This document shows, one piece after another, positions 7,949-16,230 of a DNA stretch of 64,000 nt. The DNA comes from Streptomyces lucensis JCM 4490. Its GTDB lineage: Bacteria > Actinomycetota > Actinomycetes > Streptomycetales > Streptomycetaceae. The translations under genes and the position numbers were made by a program. How positions within the stretch are numbered: position 1 is the stretch's first letter; every line of letters starts with the position of its first letter. The notes beneath the pieces were generated by a model. It did not search any database and was not told where the DNA came from. It was given only the letters and a program-made list of their open reading frames with translations. The stretch spans positions 248,001 to 312,000 of the forward strand of contig NZ_BMUE01000005.1 of assembly GCF_014650035.1 (NCBI RefSeq). Direction: 5' to 3'.

Positions 7949-9160
7949 ATGGCCGACCGGGTCACGGTGATCGGCTGGGACGGTTCGCCGCTGACCGAGG
8001 CGGCGCGATCCGCCCTCGGCGCTGCCACGCTCGTGGCGGGCGCGGCACACCACCTGGCGCTGCCCGAGGTCCCGCCCGCCGCCGAACGCGTCCGCCTCGG
8101 CAGCCCCGCACTCGCCGCCCGCCGCATCGCCGCCCACCGCGGCACGGCCGTCGTCCTGGCCGACGGCGACCCCGGGTTCTTCGGCGTGGTCCGCACTCTG
8201 CGCGCACCTGAGTTCGGCCTGGAGGTCGAGGTCGTCCCCGCCGTCTCCTCCGTCGCCGCCGCCTTCGCCCGCGCCGGCATGCCCTGGGACGACGCCCAGG
8301 TGGTCGTCGCCCACCCGCGCACCCTGCGCCGGGCCGTGAACGTCTGCCGCGCCCACACCAAGGTCGCCGTCCTCACCGCCCCGGGCGCCGGCCCCGCCGA
8401 ACTCGGTCTGCTGCTGGAGGGCGTGCACCGCACCTTCGTCATCTGCGAGGAACTGGGCACCGAGCACGAGCAGGTCAGCGTCGTCACCTCCGACAAGGCC
8501 GCCGACCACACCTGGCGCGACCCGAACGTCGTCATCGTCATCGGCGGCCCGGTGGCGGCCGCGGAGGACGGCGGGTGGATCGCCGGACGCGACCCGGGCG
8601 CCGGCCCGCGCGGCTGGGTTCTGCCCGACGAGACCTACGGCGGCGGCCTCGGGGAGGGCGAGACGGAACTGCTCCGCGCCGCCCAACTCGCCCGTCTCGG
8701 CCCCCGGATCGGCGACCTGGTCTGGGACATCGGCTGCGGCTCCGGCGCGTTCGCCGTCGAGGCCGCGCGCGCCGGGGCGGCCGTCATCGCGGTCGACCAC
8801 GACCCGGAGGCCTGTGCCCGCGCCGAGGGCGCCGCACGCCGGTCCGGCGTCCAGTTGCACGTGGTGCACGGCACCGCCCCGCACGTCCTGGAGAACCTTC
8901 CCGAACCGGACGTCGTACGGGTCGGCGGCGGGGGAGCGGCCGTCGTCTCGGCGGTCGCCGACCGGCGCCCGCAGCGCATCGTCACGCACGCCGCGACCCG
9001 TGACGCGGCCGAGCGCGTCGGCCGCGACCTGACCGAGCACGGATACCGCGTCCAGTGCGCCCTGCTGCAGTCCGTCGAACTCGACACGCGGGCCTGGACG
9101 GAGACCGAGCGGAACGTCGCCTTCCTGCTCAGTGGGGTTCTGCCGGACCGCGCCCCGTGA
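7949..9160 (+). CDS. cobL: Precorrin-6Y C5,15-methyltransferase (decarboxylating), CbiE-CbiT fusion
   Basis: This bifunctional enzyme of cobalamin ring synthesis methylates C5 and C15 of precorrin-6Y and decarboxylates the C12 acetate. Residues 1 to about 195 are a CbiE-type tetrapyrrole methylase (VTVIGWDGSPLTEAAR, then DGDPGFFGVVRTL). Residues 215-403 are a CbiT-type SAM methyltransferase with motif I VWDIGCGSGAFAVEAAR. The 403-aa length fits CobL. GGAGAG precedes the ATG. It lies upstream of the BluB-CobT gene, which supplies the lower ligand, so both serve late B12 synthesis. Confidence 0.92.
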   Translation: MADRVTVIGWDGSPLTEAARSALGAATLVAGAAHHLALPEVPPAAERVRLGSPALAARRIAAHRGTAVVLADGDPGFFGVVRTLRAPEFGLEVEVVPAVSSVAAAFARAGMPWDDAQVVVAHPRTLRRAVNVCRAHTKVAVLTAPGAGPAELGLLLEGVHRTFVICEELGTEHEQVSVVTSDKAADHTWRDPNVVIVIGGPVAAAEDGGWIAGRDPGAGPRGWVLPDETYGGGLGEGETELLRAAQLARLGPRIGDLVWDIGCGSGAFAVEAARAGAAVIAVDHDPEACARAEGAARRSGVQLHVVHGTAPHVLENLPEPDVVRVGGGGAAVVSAVADRRPQRIVTHAATRDAAERVGRDLTEHGYRVQCALLQSVELDTRAWTETERNVAFLLSGVLPDRAP

Positions 9161-9171
9161 TCCGGTTGTCG

Positions 9172-9185
9172 TACCGCGCGCGGTA
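9172..9185 (+). promoter_or_regulatory. Perfect 14-bp palindrome overlapping a -10-like hexamer
   Basis: TACCGCGCGCGGTA is a perfect palindrome. Its last two bases are the first two of TAGGCT (9184-9189), a good TANNNT -10, so a protein bound here could control transcription of the downstream BluB-CobT gene. A second GTACCGC half-site lies at 9201-9207. The regulator is unknown. Confidence 0.4.
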
Positions 9186-9189
9186 GGCT

Positions 9190-9506
9190 GGCCGATCGTT
9201 GTACCGCACCGGGTGGCCCGGAACTTCGTTCGCCAATGTCCGGAACGCACGCCCGGTTCGCGGTGGGTGCGGTACGGCGGAACCGGAGGACGCGCAACGT
9301 GGCGCAGTCCACAGCGGGCTGTCGCGGATCATGCTGTCGCGATGGCCGGACGACCGGGACAATGCCACTGAATGGCTTTGTCGCCTTTTTTGGGCGGGTC
9401 GTTCGTGCCGCTGGGCACGCACGCTCGTTCTTCACTACGGGGCGGTCGGTGCGCCGTTCCGGGTGAGCTGGTCGTAGAGGCACTAACCGATGGGCGAGGG
9501 GTACGC
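9190..9506 (+). other. Long leader before BluB-CobT, no gene seen
   Basis: About 317 nt without a convincing coding frame separate the candidate promoter from the ATG. It includes CGCCTTTTTTGGGCG, a short stem around a T-run that looks terminator-like. A GCCACTG string resembles one element of cobalamin riboswitches, but the rest of that fold, including the B12 box, could not be found. Confidence 0.4.
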
Positions 9507-12500
9507 ATGACCGACACCGGCCAGGTCCCGGGCGAGGGGCAGCCGGAGAGCGCAGGCATGGTGGAGCAGCCGGGCGTCCCCGCACACGGCGCGTACACCT
9601 ACCTCTCCGAGGCACCCGCCGAGGACGAAGACCTGCTGCTGCCGGGTGCCCAGGGCGCGTGGGGCAACGAGGTGCCGCCACCCGCCCCGGAGCCGGTGGT
9701 CGAGGCCGTCCACGAGCCGGGCCCGCACGAGACGGCCGGCCGGGACAGCGGCTCGGTCGACCTCAGCGGCGTCCGCCTGCCCGACCAGGCCCCCGCGTCC
9801 GTGCCACCGTCACCCATCCTCTCCGCCCCGCACGACGCGGCCGCCGCGCCGCAGGCGCCGCGCCGCCCGCTGCACCTCGGCCCGCCCCTCCCCGACGTCT
9901 CCGCGAGCCCCGTGCGTTCCCTCGCCGACCGCGGCCCGGCCGGAGCGCCGGTACGGCAGCCCGGCCCGCCGGCCACCGGTCCCGAGTACCTCGACGCGCA
10001 ATCCCCGCGGGAGGCGGGCCCGCAGGGTGCGGCTCCCTGGGGCGCCGCACCGGCGGGGGCTCAGGCCGGCGCGCAGGAACCGGCCGCCGAAACAACCGAC
10101 CCGGCCGGTCCGGTGGCGGACGCCCCGGGCGGCCCGTCCGGCGCCGCAGAGGCCACCATCGCCCGCCTGGCGACCCAGGCGGCCACGCAGGCACCGGCTG
10201 CGGCCCAGGCGGCCGAGGTGGTGCACGGCCACGACGGCCCGCAGCCCGCGCACGGCCACGACGGGGTGTACCCGGCTCCGGCGGCTCAGGGCCCCGAGGA
10301 CGCCTGGCAGGCCACGGAGGCGGCCGCGGCTCCCGTGGAAGCGGATCGGGCCGCTGACGCCCCCGGCGGTCACCCGGCGCCGGAAGGCGGTCGGGCCGCG
10401 GACGCCGCCGGGGCCGTCCCCGACCAGCAGGCGGAGACGGCACCGGAGGGGGCCCGGCCGGCCGACGGAGCCGAGCAGGGTGTGACCGCGCCGGAGGGCG
10501 CGGACGCACAGGCCGCCGACGGGGCGCAGGCACCCGCGCCCGCGGACGGCACCGTGCCCGGGGAGGGAGCCGCCGAGGCGGCCTCCGCCCAGACCGTGGC
10601 CGAGCCCGGGGTCGCACTGCCCACCCAGGGCACCGCGGAGGCGACTCCCGCCGAGACCGTGACCGAGCCCGAACTCGCCGATGCCCCGCAGGGCGTGGCC
10701 GAAGCCACGGCCCCGCAGCAGCCGGCCCCGCAGCAGCCGGCCCCGCACGCCGCCGGCGCCGCGGAGCCCCGGCCCGGTACCGGGGACGCCCAGCCGGATG
10801 GCGCGAGCGTTCAGCCCGGTGCTCCGGAAGCTCCGTCCGGCGTCGCGGACGTCCAGCCCGGTGCCGCCCAGTCCGAGGCCGGCTCCGCGGAGGCCCCGAC
10901 CGCCGTCACGCAGGCCGTCCCCGCCGCCGAAAGCCTGGCCGCCGCCGAGGCCGTGCCCGTGGTCGAGGCCGCGCCCGCCGTCGTCGAGGCGCACGTAGCC
11001 GTCACCGAAGCCGTGCCCGTCGTGGCGGAGAACGTTCCGGCAGCTGAGGGGGCTTCCGCCGGCGCTCACGCCGTCGCGGGTGCCGAGGCTCAGGTCGTCG
11101 CCCCCGAAGCCGCGCCCCTCGTCACGGAGGCGGTTGTGGCAACTGACGGGGCGTCCGCCGGCGCTCACGCCATCGCCGGGGCCGAGGCTCAGGCCGCCGC
11201 CCCCGAGGCCCCTCCCGGCGTCGAGGCAGAGCCCGCCGCCCCCGAGGCGGCTCCCGGCGTCGAGGCAGAGCCCGCCGGCCCCGAGGCCGCTGCCGGCGCC
11301 GAAGCCCGGCCCGCCGGCCCTGAGGCGGCTCCTGGCGCCGAAGACAGCCCTGTCCCCGCCGAGGTCGCGCCCACCGCCCCCACCGCCCCCACCGCCCCCA
11401 CCGCGCCCGCCGCCGAGGCCACGCAGCCGTCCGGGCCGGCCCCGGCGCCCGAGTCCGGCGCCCGAGCGGCCGCTCCCGAAACGGCGGAGACCGAGGCCCC
11501 CGCCGCCCTCCCGGCCCAGAACGCCGTACCGGCGGCCGCCGGCGCTGACGGCGCGTCCGAGCCGCACGCTCACCCCGCACAGGGCCCGCAGTCGGTCGAA
11601 CCGGTGGCGCCCACCGCAGAGGCCGTGCCCGGAGCGCCGCAGCCCCAGCCCCAGGCACCGGCCGACCCGGAGCCGCAGGCCCAGCCGGTACCGTCCCAGC
11701 AGGGCGCCGACCAGGCCGGACCCGGCGGCGCCGAGCCGGCCGCGGCCGACGGCCCCGAGGTGCCCGTCGACCCGCAGGCACAGACCGGCGAGGCCGCCCC
11801 CGCGCACCCGGAGACGACGCCGCCCGCCGCCGGCCCGCTGCCCGCCAACGTTCCCTCGGAGCTGTATCCGGAGCAGCCGCTCGGCCAGTTCGTGCCGGTG
11901 CAGGGCCAGGTACCGACCACCCCGCACCTGGCGCCGACTCCGCCGCACCCCGTGGTCCTGCCCGCGCAGGAGGCGCAGGGGCCGCGGAACGCGCAGGGCC
12001 CGCAGACCTCCGCGGAGCAGCCGGAGCCGGTGGCCACCGTGCCCGCGCCGCGCGAGGCCGAGCCGGCCGCCGCGGCGGCCGCGCCGGACGGCGAGCCCGT
12101 CCCCGATGCCGTACAGAACGCGGAGGACCTGCAGACCAGGGCCGCCGACCAGGAAGAGGACACGGCCGCAGTGGCGGAAACGCAGAAGTCCGCCGGCCCG
12201 GCCGCGCCCGGTTACGCCGACGCCGAGCGCGAGGCCGTCCTGAAGGTCATGCGCGAACGCCGGGACATCCGCAACGGCTTCCGCAACGACCCCATCCCGC
12301 ACGAGGTGCTGCTGCGCGTCCTGGAGGCGGCCCACACGGCCCCCTCCGTGGGCCACTCGCAGCCCTGGGACTTCGTCGTCATCCGGTCCGCCGAAACCCG
12401 GCGCGCCATGCACGAACTGGCGATGCGTCAGCGCGAGGCCTACGCCAAGTCGCTGCCCAAGGGCCGGGCGAAGCAGTTCAAGGAACTGAAAATCGAGGCG

Positions 12501-13928
12501 ATCCTCGACACCCCGGTCAACATCGTCGTCACCGCGGACCCCACCCGCGGCGGCCGCCACACCCTCGGCCGCCACACCCAGCCGCAGATGGCGCCCTACT
12601 CCTCGGCGCTCGCGGTGGAGAACCTCTGGCTCGCCGCCCGCGCCGAAGGCCTCGGTGTCGGCTGGGTCAGCTTCTTCGACGAGCGGGAGATGGTCCGCGC
12701 GCTCGGCCTGCCCGAGCACCTGGAGGTCGTCGCGTACCTGTGCGTCGGGTACGTCGACGAGTTCCCGGACGAGCCCGAGCTGATGCAGGCCGGCTGGTCC
12801 AAGCGGCGCCCCCTGTCCTGGGTGGTGCACGAGGAGACGTACGGCCGCCGCGCCCTGCCCGGAGAGGAACCCCACGACCTGCTCGCCGAGACCGTCGCAC
12901 AGATCCGCCCGCTCGACGCCAAGGCGCTCGGCGAGGCATGGGAGCGCCAGAAGCGCATGACCAAGCCGGCCGGCGCGCTCGGCATGCTGGAGATCATCTC
13001 CGCGCAGCTGTCCGGGCTCTCCCGGCAGTGCCCGCCGCCGATCCCGGAGCCCGCCGCCGTCGCGATCTTCGCCGGCGACCACGGCGTGCACGCCCAGGGC
13101 GTCACCCCCTGGCCGCAGGAGGTCACCGCCCAGATGGTGGCCAACTTCCTCGGCGGGGGAGCCGTCTGCAACGCCTTCGCCGCCCAGGTCGGCGCGGAGG
13201 TGTGCGTCGTGGACGTGGGAGTGGCCGCGGACCTCCCCGCGACCCCCGGCCTGCTGCCCCGCAAGATCCGCGGCGGCACCTCCGACATGACCGCCGGACC
13301 CGCGATGACCCGCGACGAGGTCAAGGCGGCCATCGAGGTGGGCATCGAGACCGCCCGTGACCTGGTGGCGGCCGGCAACAAGGCGCTGCTCACCGGTGAG
13401 ATGGGCATCGCCAACACCACCGCGTCCGCCGCCCTGATCGCCGTCTACACCGGCGCCGACCCGGCGGAGGTGACCGGACGCGGCACCGGCATCAACGACG
13501 AGACCCTGGCCCGCAAGACCGAGGTCGTCCGCCGCGCCCTGGAACTCCACCAGCCGGACCCGGCCGATCCCGTCGGCGTCCTCGCGGCCATCGGCGGCTT
13601 CGAGCACGCGGCCATGGTCGGCCTGCTCCTCGGCGGCGCCTCGCTGCGTACGCCGGTGATCCTCGACGGCGTCAGCGCCGGCGCCGCGGCACTCGTCGCC
13701 CGCGCGATCGCCCCCGAGGTCCTCGCGGCCTGCATCGCGGGCCACCGCAGCGCCGAGCCCGGCCACGTCGCCGCCCTCAACAAGCTGGGCCTGCGCCCCC
13801 TGGTCGACCTCGACCTCCGCCTGGGCGAGGGTACGGGCGCCCTGCTGGCGCTGCCGCTGGTCCAGAGCACCGCGCGCGCCATGCACGAGGTGGCCACGTT
13901 CGACTCGGCGGGCGTCACGGAGAAGTAG
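9507..13928 (+). CDS. cobT: BluB-like/CobT fusion with giant Ala/Pro-rich N-terminal region
   Basis: A 1473-aa protein. Residues 1 to about 900 are low complexity, rich in Ala, Pro, Glu and Gly with loose repeats of the type PEAAPGVEAEPA, and no globular domain is visible. Residues about 905-1120 form a BluB-type flavin fold (RRDIRNGFRNDPIPHEVLL, then APSVGHSQPWDFVVI), which makes dimethylbenzimidazole from reduced FMN. Residues about 1130-1473 are CobT, which joins dimethylbenzimidazole to nicotinate mononucleotide; the segment LGEGTGALLALP carries the presumed catalytic Glu. One chain would thus make and activate the lower B12 ligand. GAGGGG precedes the ATG; the upstream in-frame extension to 9372 lacks a ribosome site. 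Confidence 0.9.
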   Translation: MTDTGQVPGEGQPESAGMVEQPGVPAHGAYTYLSEAPAEDEDLLLPGAQGAWGNEVPPPAPEPVVEAVHEPGPHETAGRDSGSVDLSGVRLPDQAPASVPPSPILSAPHDAAAAPQAPRRPLHLGPPLPDVSASPVRSLADRGPAGAPVRQPGPPATGPEYLDAQSPREAGPQGAAPWGAAPAGAQAGAQEPAAETTDPAGPVADAPGGPSGAAEATIARLATQAATQAPAAAQAAEVVHGHDGPQPAHGHDGVYPAPAAQGPEDAWQATEAAAAPVEADRAADAPGGHPAPEGGRAADAAGAVPDQQAETAPEGARPADGAEQGVTAPEGADAQAADGAQAPAPADGTVPGEGAAEAASAQTVAEPGVALPTQGTAEATPAETVTEPELADAPQGVAEATAPQQPAPQQPAPHAAGAAEPRPGTGDAQPDGASVQPGAPEAPSGVADVQPGAAQSEAGSAEAPTAVTQAVPAAESLAAAEAVPVVEAAPAVVEAHVAVTEAVPVVAENVPAAEGASAGAHAVAGAEAQVVAPEAAPLVTEAVVATDGASAGAHAIAGAEAQAAAPEAPPGVEAEPAAPEAAPGVEAEPAGPEAAAGAEARPAGPEAAPGAEDSPVPAEVAPTAPTAPTAPTAPAAEATQPSGPAPAPESGARAAAPETAETEAPAALPAQNAVPAAAGADGASEPHAHPAQGPQSVEPVAPTAEAVPGAPQPQPQAPADPEPQAQPVPSQQGADQAGPGGAEPAAADGPEVPVDPQAQTGEAAPAHPETTPPAAGPLPANVPSELYPEQPLGQFVPVQGQVPTTPHLAPTPPHPVVLPAQEAQGPRNAQGPQTSAEQPEPVATVPAPREAEPAAAAAAPDGEPVPDAVQNAEDLQTRAADQEEDTAAVAETQKSAGPAAPGYADAEREAVLKVMRERRDIRNGFRNDPIPHEVLLRVLEAAHTAPSVGHSQPWDFVVIRSAETRRAMHELAMRQREAYAKSLPKGRAKQFKELKIEAILDTPVNIVVTADPTRGGRHTLGRHTQPQMAPYSSALAVENLWLAARAEGLGVGWVSFFDEREMVRALGLPEHLEVVAYLCVGYVDEFPDEPELMQAGWSKRRPLSWVVHEETYGRRALPGEEPHDLLAETVAQIRPLDAKALGEAWERQKRMTKPAGALGMLEIISAQLSGLSRQCPPPIPEPAAVAIFAGDHGVHAQGVTPWPQEVTAQMVANFLGGGAVCNAFAAQVGAEVCVVDVGVAADLPATPGLLPRKIRGGTSDMTAGPAMTRDEVKAAIEVGIETARDLVAAGNKALLTGEMGIANTTASAALIAVYTGADPAEVTGRGTGINDETLARKTEVVRRALELHQPDPADPVGVLAAIGGFEHAAMVGLLLGGASLRTPVILDGVSAGAAALVARAIAPEVLAACIAGHRSAEPGHVAALNKLGLRPLVDLDLRLGEGTGALLALPLVQSTARAMHEVATFDSAGVTEK

Positions 13929-13940
13929 GCGCCGAAGGAC

Positions 13941-13972
13941 GGGCGGTCCGGTGTTCAGCTGCCGGACCACCC
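13941..13972 (+). terminator. Hairpin after BluB-CobT
   Basis: GGGCGGTCCGG at 13941-13951 pairs, with one mismatch, with CCGGACCACCC at 13962-13972, 13 nt after the stop codon. Confidence 0.6.
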
Positions 13973-13996
13973 ATGTCCCACGCCCTGCCCACCGCG

Positions 13997-14002
13997 TAAA
14001 AT
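13997..14002 (+). promoter_or_regulatory. Putative -10 of the cysG-like gene
   Basis: TAAAAT stands out in this G/C-rich setting and lies 68 nt before the start codon of the siroheme/corrinoid gene, after the previous terminator. Confidence 0.45.
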
Positions 14003-14069
14003 CCGCACGTCAGGGCCGCTCCGAAGGTGCAGCGCGCCCCACGCACAGCTGCACGAGGAGCTGCCCCTC

Positions 14070-15305
14070 ATGGCCGAACACCCCGCCTACCCCGTAGGCC
14101 TCCGCCTCTCCGGCCGCCGCGTGGTCGTCCTCGGCGGCGGCCAGGTCGCCCAGCGCCGTCTCCCGGCACTGATCGCGGCCGGCGCGGACGTCGTCCTCGT
14201 GTCCCCGGAGGCGACCCCGTCGGTCGAGGCCATGGCGGACGCCGGCGAGATCACCTGGCACCGGCGGCCGTACGCCGAGGGCGACCTCGCCGAGGCCTGG
14301 TACGCGCTCATCGCCACCAGCGACCCCGAGGCCAACGAGCTGGCCTCCGCCGAGGCCGAGCGGCACCGCGTCTGGTGCGTGCGCTCCGACGACGCCGACC
14401 GGGCGACCGCCTGGACCCCGGCGACCGGCCACAGCGAGGGCGTCACCGTCGCCGTACTCACCACGCGGGCGCGCGGCCGCGACCCCCGCCACACCGCCGC
14501 CATCCGGGACGCGGTCGTGGAGGGCCTGCGCGACGGGACCCTCGTCGCCCCCCACCACCGCACCCGTACGCCCGGCGTCGCCCTGGTGGGCGGCGGACCC
14601 GGCGACCCGGACCTGATCACCGTCCGCGGCCGCCGGCTGCTCGCCGAGGCGGACGTGGTCATCGCCGACCGGCTCGGCCCGCGCGACCTGCTCGCCGAAC
14701 TCCCGCCGCACGTCGAGGTCATCGACGCGGCGAAGATCCCCTACGGCCGCTACATGGCCCAGGAGGCGATCAACAACGCCCTGATCGAGCACGCTCAGCA
14801 GGGCAAGTCGGTCGTCCGGCTCAAGGGCGGGGACCCCTACGTCTTCGGGCGGGGAATGGAGGAGCTCCAGGCGCTCGCCGAGGCAGGCATCCCCTGCACG
14901 GTCGTTCCCGGCATCTCCAGCTCCATCTCGGTCCCGGGCGCGGCCGGCATCCCCGTCACCCACCGCGGCGTCGCCCACGAGTTCACCGTGGTCAGCGGCC
15001 ACGTCGCTCCTGACGACGAGCGCTCCCTGGTCGACTGGCCGGCGCTGGCCCGGCTCACCGGCACCCTGGTGATCCTCATGGGCGTCGACAAGATCGGGAA
15101 GATCGCCGAGACGCTCGTCGCGCACGGCAGGTCCCCCGAGACCCCCGTCGCCCTCGTCCAGGAGGGCACCACGGCCGCCCAGCGCCGTGTGGACGCCACC
15201 CTCGCCACGGTCGCCGAGACCGTGCGCGCCGAGGACGTGAGGCCCCCGGCGGTGATCGTCGTCGGCGCGGTCGTGAACGTCGGCCCGGACGCGGCCCGCG
15301 CATGA
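14070..15305 (+). CDS. cobA: Bifunctional precorrin-2 dehydrogenase / uroporphyrinogen-III C-methyltransferase
   Basis: A CysG-like protein of 411 aa. Residues 1-160 are the NAD-dependent precorrin-2 dehydrogenase (Met8/CysG_N) domain with VVVLGGGQVAQRRL. Residues about 167-405 are the uroporphyrinogen-III methyltransferase with VGGGPGDPDLITVRG, RLKGGDPYVFGRG and VVPGISSS. It makes precorrin-2 and sirohydrochlorin, feeding both B12 and siroheme. It is shorter than E. coli CysG (457 aa), so ferrochelatase activity is uncertain. GAGGAG precedes the ATG. Placement after two B12 genes fits a corrinoid role. Confidence 0.9.
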   Translation: MAEHPAYPVGLRLSGRRVVVLGGGQVAQRRLPALIAAGADVVLVSPEATPSVEAMADAGEITWHRRPYAEGDLAEAWYALIATSDPEANELASAEAERHRVWCVRSDDADRATAWTPATGHSEGVTVAVLTTRARGRDPRHTAAIRDAVVEGLRDGTLVAPHHRTRTPGVALVGGGPGDPDLITVRGRRLLAEADVVIADRLGPRDLLAELPPHVEVIDAAKIPYGRYMAQEAINNALIEHAQQGKSVVRLKGGDPYVFGRGMEELQALAEAGIPCTVVPGISSSISVPGAAGIPVTHRGVAHEFTVVSGHVAPDDERSLVDWPALARLTGTLVILMGVDKIGKIAETLVAHGRSPETPVALVQEGTTAAQRRVDATLATVAETVRAEDVRPPAVIVVGAVVNVGPDAARA

Positions 15306-15395
15306 GTGGCTGATTCCGCGCGACCCCGGGTGACGGGCGTCGCGCACCCGTATCCGACCGTCGGTACCCCCACCAGGACAAGGCAGCAGCACCCC

Positions 15396-16214
15396 GTGGC
15401 CGATCTCATCACCGTCGACGACCCCGACGACCCCCGCCTCTCCGACTACACGGGCCTGACCGACGTGGAGCTGCGCCGCAGGCGCGAGCCCGCCGAGGGC
15501 CTGTTCATCGCCGAGGGCGAGAAGGTCATCCGCAGGGCCAGGGAAGCGGGCTACGAGACGCGCTCGATGCTGCTCTCGGCCAAGTGGGTCGACGTCATGC
15601 GCGACGTCATCGACGAGCTCCCGGCCCCGGTGTACGCCGTCAGCCCGGAACTCGCCGAACGGGTCACCGGCTACCACGTACACCGCGGGGCCCTCGCCTC
15701 CATGCAGCGCAAGCCGCTGCCCACGGCCGCCGGTCTGCTCCGCACCGCCCGCCGGGTGGTGGTCATGGAGTCGGTCAACGACCACACGAACATCGGCGCG
15801 ATCTTCCGCTCGGCGGCGGCCCTCGGCATGGACGCGGTCCTGCTCTCACCCGACTGCGCGGACCCCCTGTACCGGCGCAGCGTCAAGGTCTCCATGGGCG
15901 CGGTGTTCTCCGTGCCCTACGCCCGCCTGGAGACCTGGCCGCAGGGTCTGGAGTCCGTCCGCGAGGCCGGCTTCACACTCCTCGCTCTCACCCCGGACGA
16001 GAAGGCCCGCAGCCTCGACGAGGCCGCCCCGCACACGATGGACCGGGTGGCGCTCATGCTCGGCGCCGAGGGCGACGGGCTGTCCCGGCGGGCCCTGGCC
16101 GCCGCCGACGAGTGGGTCCGCATCCCGATGTCCCACGGCGTCGACTCCCTCAACGTGGGCGCCGCGGCCGCGGTGGCCTTCTACGCGGTGGCCACCGGCC
16201 GGCCGCGCTCCTGA
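15396..16214 (+). CDS. SpoU/TrmH-family RNA 2'-O-methyltransferase
   Basis: A 272-aa SPOUT methyltransferase that likely methylates a ribose 2'-OH in rRNA or tRNA using SAM. An N-terminal substrate-binding domain (FIAEGEKVIRRAREAGYE) precedes the knot domain with motif 1 NDHTNIGAIFRSAAALG, motif 2 VALMLGAEGDGLS and motif 3 IPMSHGVDSLNVGAAAAVAFY. I chose the GTG at 15396 because the family begins near LITVDDPDDPRLSDYTGL; an in-frame GTG at 15306, directly after the cobA stop, would add 30 residues of poor character. It converges on the kinase gene with only 16 nt between. Confidence 0.86.
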   Translation: MADLITVDDPDDPRLSDYTGLTDVELRRRREPAEGLFIAEGEKVIRRAREAGYETRSMLLSAKWVDVMRDVIDELPAPVYAVSPELAERVTGYHVHRGALASMQRKPLPTAAGLLRTARRVVVMESVNDHTNIGAIFRSAAALGMDAVLLSPDCADPLYRRSVKVSMGAVFSVPYARLETWPQGLESVREAGFTLLALTPDEKARSLDEAAPHTMDRVALMLGAEGDGLSRRALAAADEWVRIPMSHGVDSLNVGAAAAVAFYAVATGRPRS

Positions 16215-16230
16215 GCCGCCGGTCCGGCGC

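Noticed and set aside
9240..9400. Cobalamin riboswitch before BluB-CobT
   Set aside because: A GCCACTG string and a TCCGGAA stretch are reminiscent, but they are far apart and the remaining core, including the B12 box, is missing.
9810..13970. 1386-aa frame antisense to BluB-CobT
   Set aside because: Gly/Arg-rich shadow with no domain; the sense strand carries intact BluB and CobT motifs.
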